A DNA stretch of 64,000 nucleotides from Pseudomonadota bacterium (GCA_023425645.1 JAFACG010000026.1:32391-96390); one strand, 5' to 3'; numbered from the stretch's first letter, positions 8,334-16,670 are shown. Numbers and translations: made by a program. The notes: a model not told the origin generated them from the letters alone.

Positions 8334-8966
8334 ATGAAACTCCTGGCAAGTCTCCTGCTGGTCTGCGCCCTGGGCATAGGGGCGCTGGCCCACCTGACCC
8401 AGGGGTTCTCGGCCCTGACCTCCGAGACGGCCCGTCGCAACGACGTGGCCGCCTCTCCCCGGCCCATCTCCGATGTGTCGGTCCTGACTCCCTCCAACGC
8501 CATACGCAGCCTGCACGATGTCCTGCACCAAGATGGGCGCGTGGCCATCGTCAACTTCATCTATACCCGCTGCGTCACGCTGTGCTTGGCCATGGGTTCC
8601 GAATACCAGCAGTTGCAGCAGGCCATCCTGGACGAGGGCCTGCAGGACAAGGTGCGCCTGCTGAGCATCAGCTTCGATCCCACGGATTCGGCTGATCGCC
8701 TGCAGCGCTACAGCCACATGATGAAGGCGGATCCCGCGGTCTGGCAATTCGTCACCATGATGCCGGGCGACGAGCGCCAGCGCGTCCTGGATGACTTCGG
8801 CATCATCGTCATTCCCGCGCCGTTCGACGAATACGAGCACAATGCCGCCTACCACGTGGTGACCGCCGAGCCGCGGCTGCGGCGCATCGTGGACTACGGC
8901 GAACCCATCCTGGCCCTGTCGCACGCGCGCCAGGCCCTGGAGCGCGTCCGGAAGGCGGCCCCATGA
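8334..8966 (+). CDS. SCO1/SenC-family copper chaperone
   Basis: A 210-residue thioredoxin-fold protein with an N-terminal signal or anchor helix. The copper site CxxxC is present as CVTLC (Cys80, Cys84, in FIYTRCVTLC), and the third ligand candidate is the histidine in AAYHVVTAEP. SCO proteins deliver copper to oxidase subunits in the periplasm. Its place directly after the oxidase structural genes, 21 bases downstream, indicates a role in CuB assembly of this enzyme. It overlaps the following gene by 4 bases. Confidence 0.88.
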   Translation: MKLLASLLLVCALGIGALAHLTQGFSALTSETARRNDVAASPRPISDVSVLTPSNAIRSLHDVLHQDGRVAIVNFIYTRCVTLCLAMGSEYQQLQQAILDEGLQDKVRLLSISFDPTDSADRLQRYSHMMKADPAVWQFVTMMPGDERQRVLDDFGIIVIPAPFDEYEHNAAYHVVTAEPRLRRIVDYGEPILALSHARQALERVRKAAP

Positions 8967-9601
8967 TCCAGTTGCGAACCTCTCCGGCGCCGCGCCGCAT
9001 CCGTCCCTACCTGGGCAGCATCCTGGCCCTGCTGGCCGCCGTGCTGTTCGCCGCCGCGGCGTACTGGGACCGGCCGCTGACCGCCCAGATGAGCCTGCAC
9101 ATGCTGGTGCACATCCCCTTGCTGGTGCTTTCGGGCGTCGTCCTGCAATTGGCTCTGAGCTTCCAGGGCGCGGGGCGCAGCCGCGCGATGCAGGCGGTTC
9201 TGCGGCCCTATTACGCCTTGAACGAGTACGGCCTGCCGGGACTGATCCTGGTCAGCTTCGCGGCTGCCTACTGGATGGTGCCCAAGGCGCTGGACGACGT
9301 GCTGGTGTCTTCCTCCATGGCGCTGGGCAAGTATGTCGGCCTGGTGCTGATGGGCATGCTGTTCATGGAGTCCTGGCGGCGCGCCCACCTGGTGTTCCGC
9401 CTGTTCTTCCTGGGCAACTTCTGCTGGATGATGGCCATCGTGGGCATTCTTTACCAGGATAACCCCATGCGCCTGTGCAACTTCTATCTGCAGTCGGATC
9501 AGGAAATCGCCGGCATCGGGCTGGTGGTCATGGCCTGCGTGCTTCCCTTGCTCTGGCTCTTGGCCGAGATCAAGGCCATCCTGGCTTTTTTGCGGCAATA
9601 A
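8963..9601 (+). CDS. Polytopic membrane protein, possible CtaG-like oxidase assembly factor
   Basis: A 212-residue protein with about six predicted hydrophobic segments. HMLVHIPLLVLSG (His46, His50) resembles the histidine-containing helix of CtaG/DUF1404-type proteins that help copper insertion into oxidases. Its ATG overlaps the stop of the SCO gene (ATGA), so the two are translationally coupled. This is an inference from motif and context; the sequence does not prove the family. Confidence 0.6.
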   Translation: MIQLRTSPAPRRIRPYLGSILALLAAVLFAAAAYWDRPLTAQMSLHMLVHIPLLVLSGVVLQLALSFQGAGRSRAMQAVLRPYYALNEYGLPGLILVSFAAAYWMVPKALDDVLVSSSMALGKYVGLVLMGMLFMESWRRAHLVFRLFFLGNFCWMMAIVGILYQDNPMRLCNFYLQSDQEIAGIGLVVMACVLPLLWLLAEIKAILAFLRQ

Positions 9602-9633
9602 TAGCGATTGATTCTGTTTTTCAGGTGGCTCCC

Positions 9634-10302
9634 ATGAACCGTTCCCTTCCGGCCGGCGCTTACCGGCTGCACAGACGCACCGGCCTGTTCGATCAATTCC
9701 TGACCGAGGCCAACCGGGCACTGGACGTGCTGGGCCGGTCGGCGCGCGCTTCGCGCCCGAATCCAGCCGGCAAGGAAGTGTCGGACATCACGCCCGAGGA
9801 AGCGCGCCATGCCGCCGGCCTGATGCGCGTCAATCACGTGGGCGAGATCTGCGCGCAGGCGCTCTATCGCAGCCAGGCCATGCTGTGCAAGGATCCACAG
9901 GTCACCGACGTATTGCTGCACGCCGCCCAGGAAGAGGTGGACCACCTGGCCTGGTGCGACGACCGGTTGCGCGAACTGGACAGCCGGCCCAGCATCTTCA
10001 ATCCATTCTGGTATGCAGGTTCGTTTGCGCTGGGCTTGATCGCCAGCCGAGCCGGCGTCTCCTACAACCTGGGTTTCATGGCCGAAACCGAACGCCAGGT
10101 CGAACAGCATCTGGACAGCCACCTCGAGTCGCTGCCCCAGGCCGACGCGCGTTCGCGGCGCGTGGTCGAGCAGATGCGCGACGACGAGATCGAGCATCGC
10201 CGCACGGCCGAACATAACGGCGCCGCAAGTCTGCCGCCGCCCATCAAGGCGGCCATGCGCATGATGTCCAAGGTCATGACCACCACGGCCTATCGCTTGT
10301 AG
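9634..10302 (+). CDS. coq7: 3-demethoxyubiquinol 3-hydroxylase
   Basis: A 222-residue di-iron carboxylate hydroxylase of the ubiquinone pathway, peripheral to the inner membrane. The iron ligands are in MRVNHVGEICA (Glu71), QEEVDHLAWCDDRL (ExxH ending at His104), ETERQVEQHL and RDDEIEHRRTA. The ATG at 9634 was chosen because GGTGG lies just upstream and the family N-terminus begins close to LFDQFLTEANRAL. The gene supplies the quinone pool feeding the respiratory chain, but linkage to the oxidase operon 32 bases upstream may be incidental. Confidence 0.93.
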   Translation: MNRSLPAGAYRLHRRTGLFDQFLTEANRALDVLGRSARASRPNPAGKEVSDITPEEARHAAGLMRVNHVGEICAQALYRSQAMLCKDPQVTDVLLHAAQEEVDHLAWCDDRLRELDSRPSIFNPFWYAGSFALGLIASRAGVSYNLGFMAETERQVEQHLDSHLESLPQADARSRRVVEQMRDDEIEHRRTAEHNGAASLPPPIKAAMRMMSKVMTTTAYRL

Positions 10303-10329
10303 AGCCTTGCTTGCGCTTTGTGTCGGAAG

Positions 10330-10354
10330 GCCGCTCTCGGAGCGGCTTTTTTTT
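10330..10354 (+). terminator. Intrinsic terminator of coq7
   Basis: A 7-bp stem (GCCGCTC with GAGCGGC) and a 3-base loop are followed by eight T residues, 27 bases after the coq7 stop. Confidence 0.9.
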
Positions 10355-10401
10355 GGGTTCTTCGAGGAATTCCGGGGTTCCTCCGTATTTGGCAAGCCAT
10401 A

Positions 10402-10527
10402 TGGGCCAAGCGGAAAGAAGCTCGGATTCTCGCGAGGCAGGCCGCGGCGGACCAGCTTGGCTGGATCCTTCGCCCGCCGGCCCGCCCCGGCCCGCTTCGC
10501 GAGAACGGCACCGCTGTGTTGGCCCAA
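10402..10527. repeat. Nested palindromic element 1
   Basis: An outer pair TGGGCCAA / TTGGCCCA (10402-10409 and 10519-10526) encloses an inner pair TTCTCGCGA / TCGCGAGAA (10427-10435 and 10497-10505). The interior is very GC-rich. The whole would fold as one long interrupted hairpin of about 125 bases. No transposase or coding frame is associated with it. Confidence 0.6.
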
Positions 10528-10607
10528 ACGGCGGGACGTCCGCGCGCGCCATATAACGTGTCAACCTCACATTTCGCTGAGCTTTCTGTTTGGTGAATGA
10601 TGCCTGT

Positions 10608-10901
10608 GGCCAGGTCGATGCCATCGGCATTATGAGCCGTTCAAGGTGCAGGAAGAGCGGACGGGGCGGGTCCGATGGCTTGCCGCAGGCGGGGTGCGGG
10701 GACGGGGTGCAAGCGTCGTTCTGTTCGACGGCGGCGCTTGTTGCTCGCCTGGGGGGCGAGCAACCCGCCGGAGTTAACGACGCGCCCGGCCACGCGCCCC
10801 GACCAGGGCACCGGCGCGGCGCGCCGGCAAGCCGTCAGTCCCGTCCGCTCTTCCTGCACCTTGAGCGGTGTCTTTGAAAGACCAGTTCGGCATCGACCTG
10901 G
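10608..10901. repeat. Long palindromic element 2 with arms of about 75 bp
   Basis: The left arm (about 10610-10685) and the right arm (about 10825-10901) are inverted copies. Both ends carry CCAGGTCGATGCC in inverted orientation. The inner parts match over CAAGGTGCAGGAAGAGCGG and ACGG, and then GGCTTGCCG. A smaller hairpin, TTGCTCGCC / GGCGAGCAA (10740-10760), lies between the arms. A partial relative of the right arm occurs at 1550-1630, so this is a dispersed repeat, possibly a non-autonomous mobile element. No gene is seen inside. Confidence 0.65.
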
Positions 10902-11106
10902 CAAATTGGTTCCCGGAATTCTTCACAGAATTTTTTTCCTGCATCGAAGCGTCGCAAAGAGGGCGTTTTGCCGGCTGTGACCGTTCAGCGGGTGATGGTT
11001 TGGGGGCTTAGGGATAACGACTAGATACCTGCGGCCTGTTTTGCGCTAGGAAATGAGGCATTAACGCCACAAGTTCTTGGTTTATGCGGTCTCGAGCGTA
11101 TTTATC

Positions 11107-11297
11107 TTGCATCGCACAAATTTTATGGATAAACTTCAGTTATCGGATGTCGAAAAGAAAGCGGGAAAAACAACGGTAATTACCCTAGCTTTCTGGCTCG
11201 ATGAATCATCTAGCAGCCCGACATGCCACGGTTGTCTCCTCCACCCTCCTCCTTTGGTGGATTTGCCCGAGATCTCTTGATCTCGGGTTTTTTTTTT
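11107..11297 (+). ncRNA. Candidate small RNA with a CUCCUCC hairpin loop
   Basis: A promoter-like pair TTGCAT (11107-11112) and TAAACT (11130-11135), 17 bases apart, lies upstream. The hairpin TCCACC / GGTGGA (11240-11245, 11256-11261) shows the loop CTCCTCCTTT, which could pair with Shine-Dalgarno sequences, and a second CTCCTCC overlaps its 5' arm. The RNA would end at the strong terminator 11266-11297, giving about 155 nucleotides. This resembles the C/CUCCUCC-loop RNAs such as CcsR of Rhodobacter in architecture. A short frame starting ATG at 11125 (51 codons) covers the same bases but has no recognisable features. Confidence 0.5.
11266..11297 (+). terminator. Strong intrinsic terminator with no protein gene upstream
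   Basis: A perfect 9-bp stem (CCCGAGATC with GATCTCGGG), a 4-base loop TCTT and ten T residues. The nearest upstream gene, coq7, ends almost 1 kb away and already has its own terminator, so this one probably ends a separate transcript. Confidence 0.88.
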
Positions 11298-11420
11298 GCC
11301 CGCGGCTAGCGATGAGCCCCGCCATTGGGTGCCTGCTTGAGCCTTGCTGGCTCCGCCCTTCGCCTGAGGGCGTCGGCATTGTCCGGAAAATTCACGAGAG
11401 AGTCGGAGCGGGGAGGGCGT

Positions 11421-11457
11421 AAAAAGCACACTGCCCGCTCGAGGCGGGCAGTGTGCT
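11421..11457 (-). terminator. Intrinsic terminator of pyk
   Basis: A perfect 14-bp stem (AGCACACTGCCCGC with its complement, 11425-11438 and 11444-11457). On the minus strand it is followed by a run of five T, 22 bases beyond the pyk stop codon. Confidence 0.9.
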
Positions 11458-11479
11458 GCTCAGGACAGGGCCGGGAGTG

Positions 11480-12907
11480 TCAGGCCTTGGCGCCGGGCAC
11501 GGTGGCCACATGCAGCAGATTGGTCTTGCCGCTGTTGCCGAAAGGCACGCCTGCGATCATGACGATGGTGTCGCCTGCGCTCGCAAAGTCATTGCTGACG
11601 GCCACGTCGGTGGCGTGATCAATCATTTCGCTCAGGTCGCTCACGTCTTCGCAAGGAATGGCATGCACGCCCCAGGCCAGGGCCAGGCGGCGGGCGGTTT
11701 CCAGCTTGGGGGTCAGGGCCAGGATGGGCGCGGTGGGGCGCTCGCGGCTGGCGCGCAGGGCGCTGAAGCCGGTCGTGGTGTAGGCCACCGTGGTGGCGGG
11801 CTCCAGGATGGCGGCCACGCGGCGCAAGGCGCAGCAGATGGCGTCCGCGGTGGTGGCCTCGGCCGTGCTGTGGTTGGCCTCCAGAATGGTGCGCCAACTG
11901 GGGTCGTTCTCGATCTCCTTGATGATGCTGTCCATGATGGAAACGGCTTCGAGCGGGAATTGGCCCGAGGCCGATTCGGCCGACAGCATGACGGCGTCCG
12001 CGCCCGAGTAGATGGCGGTGGCCACGTCCGACGCTTCGGCGCGCGTGGGCACGGGGGAGGTGATCATGGATTCCAGCATCTGGGTGGCCACGACCACGGG
12101 GCGGCCGGCGGCGCGCGCCGTGCGCACGATCTGGCGCTGCAGCACGGGCACGCGCTGCGGGGGAACTTCCACGCCCAGGTCGCCGCGAGCGACCATCACG
12201 CCGTCGCACAGATGCACGATCTCTTCCAGGTGCTCGAGCGCCTGCGGTTTCTCCAGCTTGGCCATGATCCAGGCCTTGTCGCCGATGATCTCGCGAGCTT
12301 CGCGAATGTCGCCGGGACGCTGCACGAAGGACAGGGCCACCCAGTCCACGCCCAGCTCCAGGCCGAATTTCAGGTCGGCCAGGTCTTTTTCGGTCAGGGG
12401 CGAAATGGGCAGGACCACGCCGGGCACGTTCACGCCCTTGCGGTCGGACAGGGGGCCGCCGACCATGACGGTGGTCTCGGCGAAATCAGGGCCGAAGCTG
12501 TCCACGCGCAGGCGCAGCTTGCCGTCGTCCAGCAGCAGGTCGGTGCCGTTCTCCAGGGCGGCGAAGATCTCGGGATGCGGCAGGTGGGCGCGAGTGCCGT
12601 CGCCTTCGGCCGGATCCAGGTCCAGTCGGAACTTCTGGCCGGTCTGCAGCTGTACGCGGCCGTCCTTCATCTTGCCCACGCGCAGCTTGGGCCCCTGCAG
12701 GTCCATCAGGATGCCGATGCTGCGGCCCGTTTCCTTTTCGATCTGGCGGATCGCGTGGTAGCGGGCGGCGTGGTCTTCATGGGTGCCGTGGCTGAAGTTC
12801 AGGCGGAATACATCGGCGCCGGCCTCGAACAGCTCGCGGATGCGTTCCGGCGTGGAGCTGGCAGGGCCCAGCGTGGCCAGAATGCGGGATTGACGTTGAC
12901 GTTTCAT
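11480..12907 (-). CDS. pyk: Pyruvate kinase
   Basis: A 475-residue cytoplasmic enzyme that converts phosphoenolpyruvate and ADP to pyruvate and ATP. Family segments are ILATLGPASSTPERI at the N-terminus, FRLNFSHGTHEDH, MDLQGPKLRVG, the catalytic lysine region AWIMAKLEKPQAL, VMVARGDLGVEVP and ATQMLESMI. It begins 18 bases after the glcG-like gene, so it is the last member of the glyoxylate cluster. A pyruvate kinase here completes the route from tartronate semialdehyde through 2-phosphoglycerate to pyruvate; enolase is assumed to be encoded elsewhere. Confidence 0.96.
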   Translation of the reverse strand: MKRQRQSRILATLGPASSTPERIRELFEAGADVFRLNFSHGTHEDHAARYHAIRQIEKETGRSIGILMDLQGPKLRVGKMKDGRVQLQTGQKFRLDLDPAEGDGTRAHLPHPEIFAALENGTDLLLDDGKLRLRVDSFGPDFAETTVMVGGPLSDRKGVNVPGVVLPISPLTEKDLADLKFGLELGVDWVALSFVQRPGDIREAREIIGDKAWIMAKLEKPQALEHLEEIVHLCDGVMVARGDLGVEVPPQRVPVLQRQIVRTARAAGRPVVVATQMLESMITSPVPTRAEASDVATAIYSGADAVMLSAESASGQFPLEAVSIMDSIIKEIENDPSWRTILEANHSTAEATTADAICCALRRVAAILEPATTVAYTTTGFSALRASRERPTAPILALTPKLETARRLALAWGVHAIPCEDVSDLSEMIDHATDVAVSNDFASAGDTIVMIAGVPFGNSGKTNLLHVATVPGAKA

Positions 12908-12925
12908 GGTGTTGTCCTTGCTGAG

Positions 12926-13327
12926 TCAGGCGGTCAGGGCGGCGACGCCGGCGCGGGCGACCTGGGCGTCTTCGCCGGCTTTCACGCCGGACACGCCCAC
13001 GGCGCCGATCACCTGGCCGTCCACCACCACGGGCTCGCCGCCTTCCAGGGGCACCACGGGCATGGCCAGGGCGGCGATGCGGCCATTGTTCACCATGTCT
13101 TCGTAGACTTTGCTGGGCTTGCCGCTCAGCACGCAGGTACGGGCCTTCTCGGGGGCGACGCTGGCGCTCATCAGGGGAGCGCCGTCCATGCGCTGCAGCC
13201 AGAGGGAGTGACCGCCGGCGTCGCAGATCGCAATGCTGACGGCCCAGTTGTTGTTGCGGGCTTCGGCTTCCGCGGCGGCGGCGATGCGTTTGGCGTCGTC
13301 CAGTGTCAGGGCCTTCGTGTCTCTCAT
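12926..13327 (-). CDS. GlcG/HbpS-family protein
   Basis: A 133-residue single-domain protein of the GlcG/haem-binding HbpS family (DUF336). It shows LTLDDAKRIAAAAEAEA, VSIAICDAGGHSLWLQRMDGA and a GGEPVVVDGQVIGAVGVSG ending typical of the family. The ATG at 13327 has a good AAAGGA site 6 bases upstream, which decides against the upstream in-frame start at 13396. GlcG-like genes are often found with glycolate and glyoxylate genes, but the biochemical function is uncertain. It sits 22 bases after ttuD. Confidence 0.85.
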   Translation of the reverse strand: MRDTKALTLDDAKRIAAAAEAEARNNNWAVSIAICDAGGHSLWLQRMDGAPLMSASVAPEKARTCVLSGKPSKVYEDMVNNGRIAALAMPVVPLEGGEPVVVDGQVIGAVGVSGVKAGEDAQVARAGVAALTA

Positions 13328-13349
13328 GTCCAGTCCTTTATGAAATGCG

Positions 13350-14627
13350 TTATTTGCTGTGGGGTAAAACCAAGATGGCGCGGAAATCGTTGACATTGGT
13401 CAGGGTGGGGCCGGTGACCAGCGAGTCGTCCAGGGCTTCGAAGAAGCCATGGCCGTCGTTGTTGTCCAGGCTGTCGCGCGGTCGTATGCCCAGTTTCCAG
13501 GCGCGCTCCAGCGTGTCGGGGCTGCAGAAGGCGCCCGCGATTTCTTCCTGGCCGTCCACTCCGTCGGTGTCGCCGGCCAGGCCGTAGATGCCGGGCGCCC
13601 CGTCCAGGGCCACGGCGGTGGACAGCAGGAATTCCACATTGCGTCCGCCGCGGCCATTGCCGCGTATGGTCACCGTGGTCTCGCCGCCGGACAGGAGCAC
13701 GCAGGGCGCCGCGGCCGGCTGGCCGTGCTGGGCCACGCTCAGCGCGATGCCGGCCATGACCTTGCCTACGTCGCGGGCTTCGCCCTCGATGCTGTCGCCC
13801 AGCAACACGGGCTGCACGCCCACGGCTTCGGCTACGCGGGCGGCGGCCTGCAGGGCCAGCTGGGGCGTGGCCACCAAGTGGGTCGTGACGCGCGCCAGGC
13901 GCGGATCATCGGGCTTGATGGTTTCGCCGGCACCGGTCTCCAGCAGGCTGCGGGCGGCGTCGGGAATGTCGATGCCGTAGCGGCGGATGATTTCCAGGGC
14001 CTGCTCGCAGGTGGTCGGATCGGCCACGGTGGGGCCGGAGGCGATGTCCATGGGGTTGTCGCCGGGCACGTCGGAGATCAGCAGGTTCAGCACGCGGGCG
14101 GGAGCGCAGGCGGCGGCCAGCCGGCCGCCTTTAATGGCGGACAGGTGGCGGCGCACGCAGTTCATTTCGCCGATCGACGCGCCGGATTTCAGCAGGGCTT
14201 TGTTGATGGCCTGCTTGTCGGCCAGGGTGATGCCTTCGCCGGCCAGCGGCAGCAGGGAGGATCCGCCGCCCGAGATCAGGCAGATCACCAGGTCGTCTTC
14301 GCTCAGGTTGCTGACCGTGCGCAGGATCTCGTGCGCGGCGTCTTCGCCGGCCTGATCGGGGACGGGGTGGGCAGCCTCAAGAATCTTGATGTGGTCGCAG
14401 GGCACGCTGTAGCCATAGCGCGTCACCACGACGCCGCTGATGGGGCCCTTGTTCCAGTGCCGTTCCAGCGCCTGAGCCATGGCGGCGGAGGCCTTGCCGG
14501 CGCCGATGACGATGGTGCGGCCCTTGGGCGCTTCAGGCAGGTAGGGAGGAATACAGTGTTCGGGCTGAGCCGCATTGACGGCAGCCTGGAACATTTTGCT
14601 GAGTAAGTCTTGTGGCTCGATTTTCAT
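13350..14627 (-). CDS. ttuD: Glycerate 2-kinase (TtuD/MOFRL type)
   Basis: A 425-residue class II glycerate kinase that phosphorylates D-glycerate to 2-phosphoglycerate. Motifs include TIVIGAGKASAAMAQ, ICLISGGGSSLLPLAGEGITLADK, NCVRRHLSAIKGGRLA and the C-terminal MOFRL-type GRNVEFLL and AGDTDGVDG. Two neighbouring ATG codons exist. The one at 14627 has AGGA at a 6-base spacing, while the one at 14633 has it with no spacing, so 14627 was chosen. It follows the tartronate semialdehyde reductase gene but is separated from it by 311 bases that contain a terminator-like hairpin. Confidence 0.9.
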   Translation of the reverse strand: MKIEPQDLLSKMFQAAVNAAQPEHCIPPYLPEAPKGRTIVIGAGKASAAMAQALERHWNKGPISGVVVTRYGYSVPCDHIKILEAAHPVPDQAGEDAAHEILRTVSNLSEDDLVICLISGGGSSLLPLAGEGITLADKQAINKALLKSGASIGEMNCVRRHLSAIKGGRLAAACAPARVLNLLISDVPGDNPMDIASGPTVADPTTCEQALEIIRRYGIDIPDAARSLLETGAGETIKPDDPRLARVTTHLVATPQLALQAAARVAEAVGVQPVLLGDSIEGEARDVGKVMAGIALSVAQHGQPAAAPCVLLSGGETTVTIRGNGRGGRNVEFLLSTAVALDGAPGIYGLAGDTDGVDGQEEIAGAFCSPDTLERAWKLGIRPRDSLDNNDGHGFFEALDDSLVTGPTLTNVNDFRAILVLPHSK

Positions 14628-14938
14628 GGGCATTCCTGGCGCAGGGCTATGGCGGCGTCGGTCACTGGCCGCTGCGCGATATGGGCGCATCTGCAGAAAT
14701 GGCAAGGCGCCCATCTAGACGAAAAGAACAAGCGCAGCAAAGAGGGAGGCCCCGGTGCAGCGCTGAAAAACATCCCCGCGGCGCCTCTGGCTTGCTGCAC
14801 CTCCAAAGGAGGCATTGTGCCTTGGGGCGGCCCGGCGGTAAAAAAAGCGGGCCGCAGCCCGCTTTCAGGACGAATCGACTTTTGATGCCCTGCTGTTGCG
14901 AATGGCGTCAGCAAGTCGACTCGCCCTGGAGCCCGGTC
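14628..14938. other. Intra-cluster gap with a terminator-like hairpin
   Basis: This 311-base gap between glxR and ttuD has no gene on either strand that I can support. It contains the hairpin at 14840-14865 and GC-rich stretches around 14750-14835. A promoter for ttuD-glcG-pyk may lie here, but none is obvious by eye. Confidence 0.5.
14840..14865 (-). terminator. Terminator-like hairpin after glxR
   Basis: A 9-bp stem (AAAGCGGGC with GCCCGCTTT) and a 4-base loop are followed on the minus strand by a run of T. It lies 73 bases beyond the glxR stop and would separate gcl-hyi-glxR from ttuD-glcG-pyk, at least partly. Confidence 0.8.
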
Positions 14939-15823
14939 TTATTGACCGATCTCGTGGTTGGCCATGATTTCCAGGGCGCGGACCAGCGCGGAGTGGTCCT
15001 GGCCGGAGCCGCCGTGGGCGGCGCAGGTGTTGAACAGCTCCTGGGCGATGGCGGTGCTGGGCAGGGCCACGCCCAATTGGCGGGCGGTGGTCAGGGCCAG
15101 GTTCAGGTCCTTCTGGTGCAGCTCGATGCGGAAGCCGGGATCGAAGGTGCGCTTGACCATGCGCTCGCCGTGCACTTCCAGGATGCGGGAGTTGGCGAAA
15201 CCGCCCATCAGGGCTTCACGCACCTTGGCGGCGTCGGCGCCGGCCTTGGAGGCCAGCAGCAGGGCCTCGCCCACGGCTTCGATGGTCAGGGCCACGATGA
15301 TCTGGTTGGCAACCTTGGTGATCTGGCCGTCGCCCACGCCGCCCACCAGGGTGATGTTCTTGCCCATCAGTTCGAACAGGGGCTTGACCTTGTCGAAGAC
15401 TTCCTGCTTGCCGCCGACCATGATGGTCAGGGAGGCGGCCTTGGCGCCGACTTCGCCGCCGGACACGGGAGCGTCCAGGTACTCGCCGCCCAGTTCGGCG
15501 ATGCGCTTGGCGAATTCCTTGGTGGCCACGGGAGAGATGGAGCTCATGTCCACCACGATCTTGCCTTTGGACAGGCCGGCGGCCACGCCGTTCTCGCCGA
15601 ACAGGGCGTCTTCGACGTGAGGGGTGTCAGGCACCATGGTGATGATGATGTCGGCCTGGCGGGCGACTTCAGCACTGTTCTCGCATACGGTGGCGCCGGC
15701 TTCGCTGACGCTCTTGGGGAATGGGCCGCGGGTGAAGGTGAACAGCTCGTGGCCGCCCTTGATCAGGTTGACTGCCATGGGGGCGCCCATGATGCCCAGA
15801 CCGATAAAACCGATTTTTGCCAT
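14939..15823 (-). CDS. glxR: 2-hydroxy-3-oxopropionate (tartronate semialdehyde) reductase
   Basis: A 294-residue NAD(P)H-dependent reductase of the beta-hydroxyacid dehydrogenase family that makes D-glycerate from tartronate semialdehyde. The Rossmann motif IGFIGLGIMGAPMAVNL, the substrate-binding DAPVSGGEVGAKAASL and the catalytic lysine region GDGQITKVANQ are present. AGGAG lies 8 bases before the start. It is the third gene after gcl and hyi, consistent with the E. coli gcl-hyi-glxR arrangement. Distinguishing GlxR from GarR by sequence alone is difficult; the context favours GlxR. Confidence 0.93.
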   Translation of the reverse strand: MAKIGFIGLGIMGAPMAVNLIKGGHELFTFTRGPFPKSVSEAGATVCENSAEVARQADIIITMVPDTPHVEDALFGENGVAAGLSKGKIVVDMSSISPVATKEFAKRIAELGGEYLDAPVSGGEVGAKAASLTIMVGGKQEVFDKVKPLFELMGKNITLVGGVGDGQITKVANQIIVALTIEAVGEALLLASKAGADAAKVREALMGGFANSRILEVHGERMVKRTFDPGFRIELHQKDLNLALTTARQLGVALPSTAIAQELFNTCAAHGGSGQDHSALVRALEIMANHEIGQ

Positions 15824-15864
15824 TTTGTAATCTCCTAGTTGTTGGTGCGCAGTGAGCCGCCCGA

Positions 15865-16644
15865 TCAGGCGGTCAGGGCCTGGATCCAGCCCAGGCCGTC
15901 CTTGGTGACGCCGGCAGGCTTGTATTCGCAGCCGATCCAGCCGTCGTAGCCGGTGCCGTCGATGTACTTGAACAGCCAGGCGTAGTTGATCTCGCCCGTG
16001 CCCGGCTCGTTGCGGCCGGGGTTGTCGGCCAGCTGGATGTGCGCGATTCTATCCAGGTGCTTCTTGATGGTGTTGGCCAGTTCGCCTTCCTGACGCTGGG
16101 CGTGGTAGATGTCGTACTGGATGAACAGATTGTCGGAACCGACGTCCTGCAGCAGGGCTGCGGCCTGTTCGGTGCGGTTCAGGTAGAAGCCTGGAATGTC
16201 GTAGGTGTTGATGGGTTCGACGAGCAGGCGGATGCCGGCGTCCTTCAGCTTGCCGGCGGCGAACTGGAGGTTGTCGACGAAGGTCTTGTGAGCGGTGTCG
16301 GCGTCCAGGCCGGCCGGCACTTTGCCGGCCAGGCAGTTGACCTGCTTGCAGCCCAGGGCCGTGGCGTATTCGATGGCGCGGCCGACGCCGTCCTGGAATT
16401 CGCCCACACGCTCGGGGAGCACCGCGATGCCGCGTTCGCCGCCGTCCCAGTTGCCGGCTGGCAGGTTGTGCAGGACCTGGGTCAGGCCGTGTTTCTGCAA
16501 TTGTTCAGCCAGCTGCTGTTTGTCGTAGGCGTAGGGGAACAGGTATTCCACTCCCTTGAAGCCGGCGTCGGCCGCTGCCTGGAAACGGTCCAGGAAGTCG
16601 TGCTCGTTGAACAGCATGGTCAGGTTGGCAGCAAATTTTGGCAT
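15865..16644 (-). CDS. hyi: Hydroxypyruvate isomerase
   Basis: A 259-residue TIM-barrel enzyme (xylose isomerase-like fold) that interconverts hydroxypyruvate and tartronate semialdehyde. Recognisable segments are MPKFAANLTMLFNEHDFLDRF, KGVEYLFPYAYD, HNLPAGNWDGGERGIA, LLVEPINTYDIPGFYLN and GEINYAWLFKYID. The ATG at 16644 has GGAG upstream; the longer in-frame extension reads as non-coding. It starts 26 bases after gcl. Confidence 0.94.
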   Translation of the reverse strand: MPKFAANLTMLFNEHDFLDRFQAAADAGFKGVEYLFPYAYDKQQLAEQLQKHGLTQVLHNLPAGNWDGGERGIAVLPERVGEFQDGVGRAIEYATALGCKQVNCLAGKVPAGLDADTAHKTFVDNLQFAAGKLKDAGIRLLVEPINTYDIPGFYLNRTEQAAALLQDVGSDNLFIQYDIYHAQRQEGELANTIKKHLDRIAHIQLADNPGRNEPGTGEINYAWLFKYIDGTGYDGWIGCEYKPAGVTKDGLGWIQALTA

Positions 16645-16670
16645 TTCGGTACTCCGTTTCAAATCAACAA

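Noticed and set aside
10307..10600. Three overlapping 80-97 codon plus-strand frames after coq7
   Set aside because: They start at the coq7 terminator and run through palindromic element 1; proline/arginine-rich and without homology signals.
11125..11280. Short protein gene (51 codons) starting ATG at 11125
   Set aside because: No ribosome-binding site, no family features, and the sequence is better explained by RNA hairpins; not fully excluded.
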